The translations under genes and the position numbers were made by a program. The notes beneath the pieces were generated by a model. That model did no database searches and had not been told where the DNA came from. It worked only from the letters and a program-made list of their open reading frames with translations. A stretch of 64,000 nucleotides of DNA, from contig JAUCEP010000002.1 of the NCBI GenBank assembly GCA_030348875.1, positions 322,501 through 386,500 of the forward strand, written 5' to 3'. This document shows, piece by piece, positions 9,527 to 18,917 of the stretch. How positions within the stretch are numbered: the first letter of the stretch is position 1; each line of letters opens with the position of its first letter. The DNA comes from Ureibacillus composti (GTDB lineage: Bacteria > Bacillota > Bacilli > Bacillales_A > Planococcaceae).

Positions 9527-9550
9527 TAAGTAGTAGAAGAGTTTAGTAGA

Positions 9551-9587
9551 GAGGAGATGCTTAATACCTATGGGGTAGCATCTCCTC
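9551..9587 (+). terminator. Intra-operon hairpin (partial terminator or mRNA 3'-end stabiliser)
   Basis: An 11-bp perfect stem GAGGAGATGCT/AGCATCTCCTC with a 15-nt loop is followed by ATTCTTTCT rather than a clean T run. It lies between the binding-protein gene and dppB. Such hairpins often set the high ratio of binding protein to permease. Confidence 0.6.
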
Positions 9588-9734
9588 ATTCTTTCTAACT
9601 CCATCTCCATTTTGCGAGGGACCAAACCCCCTCACCATATATCGAATTAATCGCAGCAAGTCATGCGATTTTGAGAGGAAGTATAGATGTTAAGCTAAAG
9701 TGCCTTTTCGATAAAAAGATAGGAGGATCCAAAA

Positions 9735-10679
9735 ATGTTGAAGTACATAGGGAAACGATTATTACAGTCCGTATTCACTTTATTTGTTATTGTCACGATT
9801 GTTTTCTTATTACTGCGCTTAATGCCAGAAGAGGGGTATTTAGGAGCTGCAGCAGATAAGATGTCACCAGAACAACAGGAAATATATTTAACAAATTTAG
9901 GCCTTAGGGACCCAATCTTAGTTCAGCTAGGAAATTTTTATACAAATTTAATTTCAGGTGATTTTGGAAAGTCCATCACATATCGTCAGGATGTCCCTGT
10001 TCTTGATATCATTGCGGATAAATTCATGTACTCCGTGTCATTTGGATTGGGCGCTGTTGCGTTGTCATTAATTATTGGCGTACCACTTGGTATTTTAATG
10101 GCACAAATGAAAGGGAGATGGCTTGATCGACTAGGGACTGGCTACATTGTATTCGTAGTTGCTGTACCGGCGATGGTGTATTACTTAATTATTCAAATGT
10201 ATATAACAGAGATTTTCGACTTACCAATGCTTTTTGATGAGTATGACCCTATTAGTTGGGTACTTCCATTAATATCGTTGGCCTTAGCACCGACTGCATC
10301 TTACGCGATGTGGATGCGACGCTATATGGTTGATGAACTAAACAGAGATTATATTAAACTAGCAAGAGCTAAAGGGGTAAAAGAACGTACTTTAATGTTC
10401 AAGCATGTTCTTAGAAATGCATTTATTCCGTTGGCACAGTACTTACCAGCAACCATTCTTTTTACGATTGCAGGCTCCATCTATGTTGAGTCTTTGTACT
10501 CAATCCCAGGGATGGGAGGGTTACTTGTTGATGCGATCCAACGTCAGGATAATAACGTTGTACAAGGCCTAGTTCTAGTATTCTCATCACTTGGAATTAT
10601 TGGTTTGATATTAGGTGATATTGCAATGGCCCTTGTTGACCCACGAATTAAGTTAGGGAAAGGGGAGAGTGTACGCTAA
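9735..10679 (+). CDS. Oligopeptide ABC transporter permease (DppB/OppB type)
   Basis: Integral membrane subunit of the peptide importer. The 314-residue protein has about six membrane helices. Its EAA loop in the cytoplasmic segment YIKLARAKGVKERTLMFKHVLRNAFIPL contacts the ATPase subunits. The N-terminus MLKYIGKRLLQSVFTLFVIVTIVF is typical of DppB. The AGGAGGATCC ribosome site is excellent. The stop codon overlaps the start of the next permease by 1 nt, so the two membrane subunits are translationally coupled. Confidence 0.94.
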   Translation: MLKYIGKRLLQSVFTLFVIVTIVFLLLRLMPEEGYLGAAADKMSPEQQEIYLTNLGLRDPILVQLGNFYTNLISGDFGKSITYRQDVPVLDIIADKFMYSVSFGLGAVALSLIIGVPLGILMAQMKGRWLDRLGTGYIVFVVAVPAMVYYLIIQMYITEIFDLPMLFDEYDPISWVLPLISLALAPTASYAMWMRRYMVDELNRDYIKLARAKGVKERTLMFKHVLRNAFIPLAQYLPATILFTIAGSIYVESLYSIPGMGGLLVDAIQRQDNNVVQGLVLVFSSLGIIGLILGDIAMALVDPRIKLGKGESVR

Positions 10680-11653
10680 TGGGTATCTACACAAAAGAAA
10701 TTTCTAATATTTCTGATAAGTCTAGTGAGCAATTATTTAAGTTTGCTGTATCTGATGATCATCAAGCAGAGGAAACAGCTTACTCTAATTATTCTTATTG
10801 GCAATCGACATGGAAGTCCTTCTTAAAAAATCGAGTTGCTGTGTTTTTATTAGCGCTTGTGTTGATCATTGTATTCTTTACACTCCTCCAACCTTACTTG
10901 CCAGGTCAAAAGTCGCCAACGGAAATTTATCTTGATGAACAAACGGGTTCGCAGGCGCGGAATATTGCACCAGGTTCAGAATTTTGGTTTGGAACGAATT
11001 CAATTGGTCAGGATTTATGGTCACGTATTTGGGCAGGAACACGTACATCCTTATTAATCGGATTTGTCGTAGCATTAGTCGAAGTCGTGGTTGGGATTGC
11101 CATCGGTGCAATGTGGGGATTCTCGCGAAGATTAGAAGCACCGATTACGCAAGCCTACTACATTGTGGAAAACATCCCAACGACTATTGTTCTAATTTTA
11201 ATGTCATATATATTACGTCCAAGTATATCGACAATTATTATCGCCATGTGTATTACCGGTTGGGTGGAGATGGCTCGGTTTATTCGTAATCAAATTGTCA
11301 TTCTGCGTGACCGTGAATATAACTTAGCTTCAAAATGTTTAGGAACACCAAGCTATCGAATTATTCTTAAAAACTTATTACCATACTTAATCTCCATTAT
11401 TATGTTACGAATGAGTTTAGCCATCCCGTTTGCGATTGGGTCGGAAGTATTTTTAACCTATATAGGATTAGGGTTGCCTGTTAGTGAGCCTTCTTTAGGA
11501 AATTTAATAAACGAAGGTCGTGTACTAATGATGTCACCCGATTTACGTTATCAATTATTCTTCCCAAGTATTGTATTAAGTGTGATTACGATTGCGTTCT
11601 ATATTATTGGAAATGCGTTTGCCGATGCTGCAGATCCAAAAAATCACGTGTAA
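10679..11653 (+). CDS. Oligopeptide ABC transporter permease (DppC/OppC type)
   Basis: Second membrane subunit. The 324-residue protein has a long N-terminal tail of about 50 residues, then the OppC_N segment (YWQSTWKSFLKNRVAVFLL). The membrane domain carries the EAA-like loop REYNLASKCLGTPSYRIILKNLLP. GTNSIGQDLWSR after the first loop is the usual DppC hallmark. It starts on the last base of dppB's stop codon (TAATG) and lies 12 bp before the first ATPase gene. It pairs with DppB to form the translocation path. Confidence 0.94.
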   Translation: MGIYTKEISNISDKSSEQLFKFAVSDDHQAEETAYSNYSYWQSTWKSFLKNRVAVFLLALVLIIVFFTLLQPYLPGQKSPTEIYLDEQTGSQARNIAPGSEFWFGTNSIGQDLWSRIWAGTRTSLLIGFVVALVEVVVGIAIGAMWGFSRRLEAPITQAYYIVENIPTTIVLILMSYILRPSISTIIIAMCITGWVEMARFIRNQIVILRDREYNLASKCLGTPSYRIILKNLLPYLISIIMLRMSLAIPFAIGSEVFLTYIGLGLPVSEPSLGNLINEGRVLMMSPDLRYQLFFPSIVLSVITIAFYIIGNAFADAADPKNHV

Positions 11654-11665
11654 AGGGGGATAACG

Positions 11666-12727
11666 ATGGGGGAATTACAAACAAGAGAGCGTGTCCTATC
11701 GATTCAAAACTTGATTATCAAATTCAAACTTCGTGGACAAGTGTTAACTGCCATTCGTGATATATCACTAGATTTATATAAGGGTGAATGTCTAGCCATT
11801 GTAGGGGAGTCCGGCTCAGGGAAATCTGTTCTGGTGAAATCTATTATGGGTTTACTCGATAAAAACGGTTATATCGATCAAGGACAAATTTTATATCAAA
11901 ATATGGATCTAGCTGAATTTACTACTGAAAAGGATTGGCTTAAGATTCGCGGAAAAGAAATTGCCATGGTAACGCAAGATCCGATGACTTCATTAAATCC
12001 ACTCAAAACGATTGGAAAGCAAATTGAAGAATGTGTTGTATTACATCAAGGGTTAAAAGGTAAGTCCGCATATGAAGAGACATTAAAATTACTTCGAGAT
12101 GTTGGAATTCACGATGTTGAAAAACGTTACAAGCAATATCCTCATGAGTTCTCAGGTGGGATGAGGCAGCGTATCGTAATAGCAATAGCTGTTGCATGTA
12201 ATCCCAAAATTTTAATTTGTGATGAACCGACAACAGCGCTTGATGTAACAATTCAGGCCCAAATACTACAGCTTTTAACAAACCTTCAAAAGAAATATGG
12301 TTTAACAACAATCTTCATTACTCATGATTTGGGGGTTGTTGCCAAAGTAGCAGACCGCATTGCTGTTATGTATGCTGGCGATATTATTGAGGTTGGCAAA
12401 ACAGAAGAAGTATTTTTTGATGGAAAGCACCCTTATACATGGGCGTTAATTTCATCCCTCCCACAGCTTGGAACGAAGGGAGATCAGTTGTATTCGATTA
12501 AAGGTACACCGCCGAACTTATTCAAAGAGGTGAAGGGGGATGCTTTTGCTCCACGGAATCAATTTGCCCTTGAAATTGACTTTTTAGAACGCCCACCATT
12601 CTTTAAAGTGAGTGAAACGCACTATGCTCGCACATGGCTTTTAGATCCTAGAGCGCCTAAAGTAGAGCTCCCGAAAGCTTTGCAAGCATTCTTTGAAGAA
12701 GGGAGACGTTTAGCACATGAAAAATAG
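11666..12727 (+). CDS. Oligopeptide ABC transporter ATP-binding protein (DppD type)
   Basis: Cytoplasmic ATPase subunit. The 353-residue protein shows Walker A GESGSGKS near residue 50, Q-loop in [14 protein letters not shown] signature FSGGMRQR near residue 166, Walker [13 protein letters not shown] and the switch His in FITHDLGVV. The C-terminal oligopeptide-transporter extension normally carries a cysteine-rich stretch. Here the usual Cys positions (in homologues CPFAPRC) read [11 protein letters not shown], so an iron-sulfur site is unlikely. It overlaps the next gene by 11 nt. Confidence 0.94.
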   Translation: MGELQTRERVLSIQNLIIKFKLRGQVLTAIRDISLDLYKGECLAIVGESGSGKSVLVKSIMGLLDKNGYIDQGQILYQNMDLAEFTTEKDWLKIRGKEIAMVTQDPMTSLNPLKTIGKQIEECVVLHQGLKGKSAYEETLKLLRDVGIHDVEKRYKQYPHEFSGGMRQRIVIAIAVACNPKILICDEPTTALDVTIQAQILQLLTNLQKKYGLTTIFITHDLGVVAKVADRIAVMYAGDIIEVGKTEEVFFDGKHPYTWALISSLPQLGTKGDQLYSIKGTPPNLFKEVKGDAFAPRNQFALEIDFLERPPFFKVSETHYARTWLLDPRAPKVELPKALQAFFEEGRRLAHEK

Positions 12728-13661
12728 AGAAGTATTACTTGAAGTAAAAAACTTGAAAGTTGAATTTGGTAAAGGGAAAAGTAAATTCACTGCCATTGAC
12801 GATGTTAGCTTTGAAATCTATAAAGGAGAAACATTCGGATTAGTTGGGGAATCAGGTTCTGGTAAAACAACGATTGGTCGAGCAATTATGAGACTCAATG
12901 AAGTAACAGGTGGACAGATTTTATTCCACGGCAAACCGATTAACGGCAAAATCTCAAAGGACTGGGAACGCGAAATCATCCAAAAAATCCAAATGATTTT
13001 CCAAGATCCAATGGCTTCTTTAAATGAACGTGCAAAGGTAGATTATATTATTTCGGAAGGTCTTATTAATACGAAGAAATATAAAAGTGAAAAAGAGCGC
13101 GAGGAAAAGGTACGTAAAGCTTTACTTGCAGTTGGGCTACTTCCTGAATTTGCAAGCCGCTTCCCTCATGAATTTTCAGGTGGTCAACGTCAACGAATAG
13201 GGATTGCCCGTTCATTAGTAATGGAACCGGAGTTTATTATTGCCGATGAACCGATTTCAGCATTAGATGTGTCTATCCGGGCGCAAGTATTAAACTTACT
13301 TTCAAGTCTACAGGAATCAAACAATTTAACCTATTTATTTATTGCTCATGATTTATCCATTGTTCGCTTTATTACAGACAGAACTGCCGTCATTTATAAA
13401 GGAAACATCGTGGAGTTAGCCGAGACGGAGAAGCTATTCAACAATCCACTTCATCCGTATACACGGGCATTATTATCTGCAGTACCTGAACCAAACCCCT
13501 TTAAGGAACGGGCCAAAGTGGTGGAAATCTATGATCCAAGCCAGCATGATTATGACCGATATCCACCTTCGTTTGTTGAAGTTGAGGAAGGACATTTTGT
13601 ATTAGCAAATGAAGAAGAAGCCACGCGGTATCGTGAAAAAATAAGTTTGGGGGTTTCATAG
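12717..13661 (+). CDS. Oligopeptide ABC transporter ATP-binding protein (DppF type)
   Basis: Second ATPase subunit, forming the heterodimer with the upstream DppD-like protein. The 314-residue protein carries Walker [10 protein letters not shown] near residue 45, Q-loop [10 protein letters not shown], signature FSGGQRQR near residue 158, Walker [13 protein letters not shown] and switch His in FIAHDLS. As in the DppD-like partner, the C-terminal cysteines common in this family are absent ([18 protein letters not shown]). The start lies inside the upstream frame. The stop is 1 bp before the LD-carboxypeptidase gene, so transport and peptide breakdown are tightly linked. Confidence 0.94.
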   Translation: MKNREVLLEVKNLKVEFGKGKSKFTAIDDVSFEIYKGETFGLVGESGSGKTTIGRAIMRLNEVTGGQILFHGKPINGKISKDWEREIIQKIQMIFQDPMASLNERAKVDYIISEGLINTKKYKSEKEREEKVRKALLAVGLLPEFASRFPHEFSGGQRQRIGIARSLVMEPEFIIADEPISALDVSIRAQVLNLLSSLQESNNLTYLFIAHDLSIVRFITDRTAVIYKGNIVELAETEKLFNNPLHPYTRALLSAVPEPNPFKERAKVVEIYDPSQHDYDRYPPSFVEVEEGHFVLANEEEATRYREKISLGVS

Positions 13662-13662
13662 A

Positions 13663-14595
13663 ATGAGAATACCAAAGTCACTGAAGAAAGGTGATACGAT
13701 TGGGCTAATCAGTGCATCTAGCCCAACTCCACCAGAAGTCTTACCTGAAGCGATTAAACGTGTTGAAGCACTAGGATTTAATGTGGTTGTGGGGGAAACA
13801 TGCCGAGAAAGACATGGTTACTTAGCCGGGACAGATGAACTTCGCGCCCAAGAATTGAATCAAATGTTTAGCGATCCAAAAATTCATGGGATCTTTTGTA
13901 TTCGTGGTGGCTATGGTGCAACAAAAATACTCCCCTACCTTGACTATGAAATGATTAAAGCCAATCCGAAAGTGTTCGCGGGTTATAGTGATGTAACGGC
14001 ATTACATATCGCTTTTCATCAAAAATGTGGCTTTGTAACTTACCATACACCCATGCCTTCAACTGAATTTGTAAAGCCGGAGATGGATGAGTATTCCTGG
14101 AATAGTTTCATTAGTACTGTAATGAATACAGAAGCTTCAGGATATCGCTTAGAAAATCCGGACGGTGAACCAATAACAACCTTGGTGGGGGGAGAGGCAA
14201 CGGGACAGTTAGTTGGTGGGAACTTAACTTTAGTTGTTGCTTCTCTTGGTACGCCATATGAGATTGATACAAAAGGGAAAATTTTATTTTTAGAAGATAT
14301 CGATGAATACGAGCGGAGCATTGACCGTATGCTAACCCATTTAAAACTCGCTGGGAAGCTAGATGATGCAGCAGGGCTATTGTTAGGTGCTTGGACAGAT
14401 TGTGGTCCGCAAAATCCAAAGCGACCAGAGCAAAGCTTGCGGTTACAAACTATTTTTGACGAGATTTTAGTTCCTATAGGGAAACCGATTTTAAAGGATG
14501 TGGTTTGTGGTCATTGCTTACCAACGATGTCACTTCCGCTAGGTCGAACAGTTAGATTTAATGCTGACTCCCAAATTATTGAAGTAATTGAGTAG
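13663..14595 (+). CDS. ykfA: LD-carboxypeptidase (S66, YkfA/LdcA family)
   Basis: Serine peptidase that removes the terminal D-Ala from murein tetrapeptides, or in the MccF branch cleaves peptide-nucleotides. The 310-residue protein has the S66 layout: ISASSPT near the N-terminus, IRGGYGA near residue 82 (oxyanion region), the nucleophile Ser in AGYSDVTAL near residue 107, catalytic Glu in LFLEDIDE near residue 210 and His in VVCGHCLP near residue 285. There is no signal peptide, so it is cytoplasmic. The ribosome site TTGGGGG is within dppF. In B. subtilis the homologue ykfA is also linked to dpp and ykfB-ykfC. Confidence 0.94.
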   Translation: MRIPKSLKKGDTIGLISASSPTPPEVLPEAIKRVEALGFNVVVGETCRERHGYLAGTDELRAQELNQMFSDPKIHGIFCIRGGYGATKILPYLDYEMIKANPKVFAGYSDVTALHIAFHQKCGFVTYHTPMPSTEFVKPEMDEYSWNSFISTVMNTEASGYRLENPDGEPITTLVGGEATGQLVGGNLTLVVASLGTPYEIDTKGKILFLEDIDEYERSIDRMLTHLKLAGKLDDAAGLLLGAWTDCGPQNPKRPEQSLRLQTIFDEILVPIGKPILKDVVCGHCLPTMSLPLGRTVRFNADSQIIEVIE

Positions 14596-14603
14596 GTCTC
14601 GTT

Positions 14604-15389
14604 ATGAAGCAGAACATTAATCAAATGATTCAAGATGTACCGTTCAATGTTCATTTATTTGTGAAAGGGGCAAAGGAAAATCAGTTTTTAATTGGCGAAC
14701 AACTTGATGAAGTATTTTCGAGCGCGAGTCTAATTAAGGTGCCAATTCTACTTGCGGTTTTAGATCATCTCGAGCGAACAAATCAATCTCCGAATCAATT
14801 ACTTGAAGTTACACCAGAAAATCTAGTGGAGTTTAGTGTACTTACTGAGCAGAAGGTAACTTCTTGTACATTATATGAACTGTTAGTATGGATGATTATT
14901 ACGAGCGATAATTCAGCAACAAATGTGCTGATTGATTATATCGGAATGGAAGCACTAAACGTCTATTTTAGTAATTTTGGACTTACACAAACAAAGCTTC
15001 AGCGTAAGATGATGGACTTTAAGCGACTTGAGCAAGGCTATGATAATGTTACAACTGCGCGTGATATGGCCCATGTTTTTACTAGTTTATATCGACAGAC
15101 ATTACTATCCCAGCATAATAACACCATTGCCATTGATATATTGAGTCGCCAACGCATTTTTGAAGGTTTAAAACGTTATTTAGTGGATGATGTAAAAATC
15201 GCCCATAAAACAGGTGGACTTGAAACGGTTGATCATGATGTTGGAATTGTATATACCAAATCAGTGGATTACATTATTGGCGTTTTTGTAACAGAAGTTT
15301 CAAATAATGATGAGGCTAGACAATTGATTGGACGTATTTCAAAAGTTGTTTATAACGAATTCATGGGAAAGGAGCGGAATGGTAAATGA
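14604..15389 (+). CDS. Cytosolic serine hydrolase of the class A beta-lactamase fold
   Basis: 261 residues with the penicillin-recognising triad: S42-L-I-K45, S101-D-N and K202-T-G. There is no signal peptide or membrane anchor, so the protein should stay in the cytoplasm where beta-lactams do not act. In the place of the class A ExxLN motif (deacylating Glu) the sequence reads RKMMDFKRLEQGYDN. Efficient beta-lactamase activity is therefore not expected. Position between the LD-carboxypeptidase and the NlpC/P60 gene suggests a DD- or LD-peptidase acting on imported muropeptides; this is inference. The stop overlaps the next start by 4 nt. The ribosome site is weak, consistent with coupling to ykfA. 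Confidence 0.85.
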   Translation: MKQNINQMIQDVPFNVHLFVKGAKENQFLIGEQLDEVFSSASLIKVPILLAVLDHLERTNQSPNQLLEVTPENLVEFSVLTEQKVTSCTLYELLVWMIITSDNSATNVLIDYIGMEALNVYFSNFGLTQTKLQRKMMDFKRLEQGYDNVTTARDMAHVFTSLYRQTLLSQHNNTIAIDILSRQRIFEGLKRYLVDDVKIAHKTGGLETVDHDVGIVYTKSVDYIIGVFVTEVSNNDEARQLIGRISKVVYNEFMGKERNGK

Positions 15390-16219
15390 AAGCAATTGTG
15401 ACAAGGATGATTGCCAACTTACATAAAGCACCAAGTGAGTTGTCTGAGCTAATTGATGAAGCATTGTACGGAATGACAGTCAACATACTAGAGGATGTGG
15501 ATGCTAATTGGGTTCGGGTTCAGACAACCTACCGTTATGAAGGGTATTGTAAAAAAGAGTATTTATTAATTGATGAAGCAAGAACAGACGCATGGCTCAA
15601 TGAAGCAACCTTTGTGATTAAGCAAAACTTTGCCGATATTTTAACAAAACCAAAAATTCAAAGCACCAAAGTCACAACACTCGTAAAAGGCTCCATCGTG
15701 CGTTTCCTTGAACAAGATGATTTAGAAGCTGAGTGGGCAGCAATCGGATTGCCGACTGGGGAAATTGGCTATGTGAGAAAGCATTGGATTCAAGAAAGAG
15801 CAGTAGAAGAAAATAGGTCTGAGGATGAATTACGGGAGAACATTGTGCAAACAGCACTCAGTTACTTAAATACTCCTTATCGTTGGGGTGGGAAATCTCC
15901 GTTAGGCATTGACTGCTCTGGCCTTTGTTCAATGGCTTATTTGATAAATGGGATTATTATTTATCGAGATGCAAAGATCATGGATGGTTTCCCAATTAAA
16001 GAGATTCCCCTTGAGCAAATCAAAAAGGGAGATTTACTGTACTTCCCTGGACATATTGCCATGTATTTAGGCGACGAACAGTATGTTCACTCATCCCTTG
16101 GTGGGAATGAAGTAAGCATCAACAGCTTAAATGATAACCACCTAAACTATCGAAAAGACCTAGCTACTACAATTACAGCTATAGGAAGTTTCTTTGCTCC
16201 TGAAAGGGTTCATCCGTAA
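15386..16219 (+). CDS. ykfC: NlpC/P60 gamma-D-glutamyl-L-diamino acid endopeptidase (YkfC type)
   Basis: Cysteine peptidase expected to cut between D-Glu and the diamino acid of free murein peptides, giving the L-Ala-D-Glu used by the epimerase. The 277-residue protein has two bacterial SH3-like domains (about residues 1-70 and 75-140), then the NlpC/P60 domain with Cys177 in GIDCSGL and His223 in PGHIAMYLG. The layout and length match YkfC. No secretion signal is present, so it acts on imported peptides. Start and upstream stop share ATGA. It is the last gene of the eleven-gene operon and is followed by a terminator. Confidence 0.94.
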   Translation: MKAIVTRMIANLHKAPSELSELIDEALYGMTVNILEDVDANWVRVQTTYRYEGYCKKEYLLIDEARTDAWLNEATFVIKQNFADILTKPKIQSTKVTTLVKGSIVRFLEQDDLEAEWAAIGLPTGEIGYVRKHWIQERAVEENRSEDELRENIVQTALSYLNTPYRWGGKSPLGIDCSGLCSMAYLINGIIIYRDAKIMDGFPIKEIPLEQIKKGDLLYFPGHIAMYLGDEQYVHSSLGGNEVSINSLNDNHLNYRKDLATTITAIGSFFAPERVHP

Positions 16220-16246
16220 TTAGGAATGAATATGAGACAAAAAATG

Positions 16247-16290
16247 AAGGTCTGAACAAAGGTAGCTAATGCTAATGGTTCAGACCTTTC
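16247..16290 (+). terminator. Bidirectional terminator at the end of the peptide operon
   Basis: An 11-bp stem AAGGTCTGAAC (16247-16257) with GTTCAGACCTT (16278-16288) lies between convergent genes. T-rich sequence follows on the + side and a T run on the - side. Confidence 0.75.
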
Positions 16291-16301
16291 TATTTGGGAG
16301 C

Positions 16302-16877
16302 TTACATCTTTTTCTTCGGCGTCTTTACTTCTGCAAATCTCTTACGCCAGTCTTTGTAGATAGTAATGATTTGTCCGAATGCCTCTGGATTTTCTCTACG
16401 AATGTGCAAAATCATGTCGTAATAAACCTCAACAGCTTCACAAAATTCTCGACCACATAATTTAATAAAGATTTCTTGATCTAGTTGGCCATGTAAAATG
16501 GCAGTGGCAATAATATCGAGATCATGTAGTGATTTCTCAACATTCATTTTTTTACGTTCTAGTACTTGTAGTATTGTGAGAGGGTATTCCTTCTGAAAAT
16601 CATGTATTCCAGTATAGTCAGAGATGTGATCAAAATCGTCATAAGCTAAGTTTGATACGTTTACTTTGTAGTTTTGGTAATGGGGGAGAACTGTACTGTT
16701 AAAACGATCGATATAATAGATGGACAGTTCTACGGCTTCTCGCTGATTTTTCATTGCTTCTGTTTTAAAAACCCGACTTAAATAAATCCAAATAATTATT
16801 AGAGTTATGGCCAGTAATGATACGGTAATGATTTCTAAATTTGCTTTAATTATTTCTGAAATCCTGTTCGCTTCCAA
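16302..16877 (-). CDS. Membrane-anchored protein of unknown function (DUF4760-like)
   Basis: 191 residues: one N-terminal membrane helix (residues 15-35, IITVSLLAITLIIIWIYL) followed by a soluble alpha-helical part. The overall look is that of DUF4760 proteins; I do not know a function. The start is a TTG with GGAGGG 7 nt upstream. No in-frame ATG lies near that ribosome site. It is monocistronic and convergent with the peptide operon. The basic tail EVKTPKKKM ends 12 bp from the shared terminator. Confidence 0.65.
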   Translation of the reverse strand: MEANRISEIIKANLEIITVSLLAITLIIIWIYLSRVFKTEAMKNQREAVELSIYYIDRFNSTVLPHYQNYKVNVSNLAYDDFDHISDYTGIHDFQKEYPLTILQVLERKKMNVEKSLHDLDIIATAILHGQLDQEIFIKLCGREFCEAVEVYYDMILHIRRENPEAFGQIITIYKDWRKRFAEVKTPKKKM

Positions 16878-17224
16878 TCTCCATCCCTCCCATTCAAGCT
16901 TGGTTATTTATATCATAATACAAATAAGTTGGATGTGTAGCAAATTTAAATGGATTTTTGTTTTAGGCTAAACGGTATAGGAATATTTGTGAGGTTGGTT
17001 TAATCATTTACATCAGTATGGCATGCTTCTTGTCATTCTTTTCCTTCAATAAATTCTCTTTTTCGTTCCAACAATCCTTTTACTTCATATAATAGAAAGT
17101 CATTTTTACAAATTGTAGAAATACAAGATGATTAATTTTACATAATGTCCAACCAATAACCTTAAATAATGATGTTAAATTGTTAATAGTCAGAATTGTA
17201 GAAATTATGAATAGGAGGATGCAG
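16878..17224. other. Intergenic region upstream of gabP
   Basis: 347 bp between divergent genes. It should hold both promoters. No strong SigA pair was found, and the only notable string is a weak sigma-54-like TGGCAT-N5-TTGTC near 17019, which was not accepted. No open frame with a ribosome site was seen. Confidence 0.5.
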
Positions 17225-18637
17225 ATGGAAGTTAGAGATGATCAATTACAAAGAGGCTTGAAAAAACGGCATATGACGATGATTGCTATAGCTGGGGTAA
17301 TCGGTGCAGGTTTATTTATGGGTAGTGGCTCTGTTATCAATTTAGCTGGTCCGGGTGCGATTTTGTCATATGCATTAGCGGGTATGATTGTGATCTTTGT
17401 TATGAGAATGCTTGGTGAAATGGCTGCTATGAATCCAACAAGTGGTTCGTTTGCTCACTATGCACATGAGGCAATTGGTCCGTGGGCAGGGTTTTTAATT
17501 GGTTGGTTGTATTGGTTTTTCTGGGTCATAGCTATCGCACTAGAAGCAACTGCCGCTGCGGCAATTATTCAGTATTGGTACGACGGTGTACCACTTTGGC
17601 TATTAAGTCTAATTTTAACTGTTGCGTTAACACTCACAAACATTATTTCTGTGAAATCGTTTGGTGAATTTGAATATTGGTTCTCACTTATAAAGGTAGT
17701 TAGTATTATCGCATTCCTTGCAATAGGAGCAGCAATTATATTCGGTGTTGTACCAAATTTTGAAGCGGTAGGAATGACAAACTTAGTTGGACAAGGTGGC
17801 TTTTTACCGAATGGTTTTGGATCAGTTCTCATGGGGGTTGTCATAGTTATTTTCTCATTTATGGGGACTGAAATTATTGCCATTGCAGCCGGTGAATCAG
17901 AAGAGCCAAAGGAAGCGGTAACAAAGGCAACAAATTCTGTTACGTGGCGTATATTAATTTTTTACGTAGGATCGATTGCAGTCGTTGTGACATTACTCCC
18001 TTGGCATTCGTCTGATATTTTGACAAGTCCATACGTAGCGGTACTTGACTATATTGGGATTCCTGCAGCTGCGCAAATTATGAACTTTGTCGTACTTACG
18101 GCAGTTTTATCGTGCTTAAATTCTGCATTGTATGCAACTTCTAGAATGGTCTTTTCACTTGCTGAAAAAGGAGAAGCACCAAAAAGTTTCTTAAAGTTAA
18201 ATAAACAAGGCGCACCCGTAATTGCAATTTTAGCAGGTACTTTCTTCTCTTATATTGCTGTCATTATGAATTATGTTTCACCAGATAAAGTGTTTATGTT
18301 TTTATTAAGTTCATGTAGTGCGATTACATTAATTATGTATTTAATGATTGCAGTATCTCAATTAATTGTGAGAAAAAGGGTAGAAAAAGAAAATCCTGAG
18401 CTATTATCGGTGAAAATGTGGTTATTCCCATATTTAACGTACCTCACAATCATTGCAGTTTCTGCATTATTAATTGCGATGTTCTTTATTGATTCAATGC
18501 GATCTCAAATTCTATTTACCTCAATTATTGTAATTGTCGTCATGTTAGCTTACGTTATTACGCAAAAAGGTAAAAATCGAGTCGAAGAATCTTCTGCTAT
18601 TACTATTAGTGATGAAGCAGCGGAAGAAGGAATTTAA
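17225..18637 (+). CDS. gabP: GABA permease / APC-family amino acid permease
   Basis: Proton-coupled amino acid importer with about 12 membrane helices. The 470-residue sequence follows B. subtilis GabP closely along its length (KRHMTMIAIAGVIGAGLF, NPTSGSFAHYAHEAIGPWAGF, SVKSFGEFEYWFSLIKV, SFMGTEIIAIAAGE). The AGGAGG ribosome site at 17213-17218 fixes the ATG at 17225, 15 codons inside the longest frame. Next to it are an aldehyde dehydrogenase of the MmsA type and a P5C dehydrogenase, but no gabT/gabD. GABA is the best guess for substrate; other small amino acids are possible. A strong terminator follows. Confidence 0.88.
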   Translation: MEVRDDQLQRGLKKRHMTMIAIAGVIGAGLFMGSGSVINLAGPGAILSYALAGMIVIFVMRMLGEMAAMNPTSGSFAHYAHEAIGPWAGFLIGWLYWFFWVIAIALEATAAAAIIQYWYDGVPLWLLSLILTVALTLTNIISVKSFGEFEYWFSLIKVVSIIAFLAIGAAIIFGVVPNFEAVGMTNLVGQGGFLPNGFGSVLMGVVIVIFSFMGTEIIAIAAGESEEPKEAVTKATNSVTWRILIFYVGSIAVVVTLLPWHSSDILTSPYVAVLDYIGIPAAAQIMNFVVLTAVLSCLNSALYATSRMVFSLAEKGEAPKSFLKLNKQGAPVIAILAGTFFSYIAVIMNYVSPDKVFMFLLSSCSAITLIMYLMIAVSQLIVRKRVEKENPELLSVKMWLFPYLTYLTIIAVSALLIAMFFIDSMRSQILFTSIIVIVVMLAYVITQKGKNRVEESSAITISDEAAEEGI

Positions 18638-18668
18638 TATAAAAAGGTAAACGTATTAAATTAAGCTG

Positions 18669-18708
18669 CCCCGTAAATGTTAGACACAACATTTTTACGG
18701 GGTTTTTG
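18669..18708 (+). terminator. Intrinsic terminator of gabP
   Basis: CCCCGTAAA (18669-18677) pairs with TTTACGGGG (18694-18702), extended by TGTT/AACA, then T5. Confidence 0.88.
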
Positions 18709-18917
18709 TTTTTTAGTAACTTAAGTTTAAGGGTAAGTAATTGAATATGGACGTTAAATTGGTTTATGTAACAAAATGTGAAAAGAATAAAGTACTTTCT
18801 TTACTATGTGTCCATTTAATCTACTACCTAAATAATGTTAAATTATTATTGAAGAGATTGAAGTAATCTTCTAAACTTTTGGAAGATACTCAAATAAAAA
18901 TAAGGGGTGTATGTGCA

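Noticed and set aside
9671-9859. 62-codon frame overlapping the start of dppB
   Set aside because: Lies out of frame across the strong AGGAGG site and start of dppB; coding signal belongs to dppB.
17019-17036. Sigma-54-like TGGCAT-N5-TTGTC upstream of gabP
   Set aside because: The essential GC of the -12 element is missing and no enhancer-binding protein gene is near.
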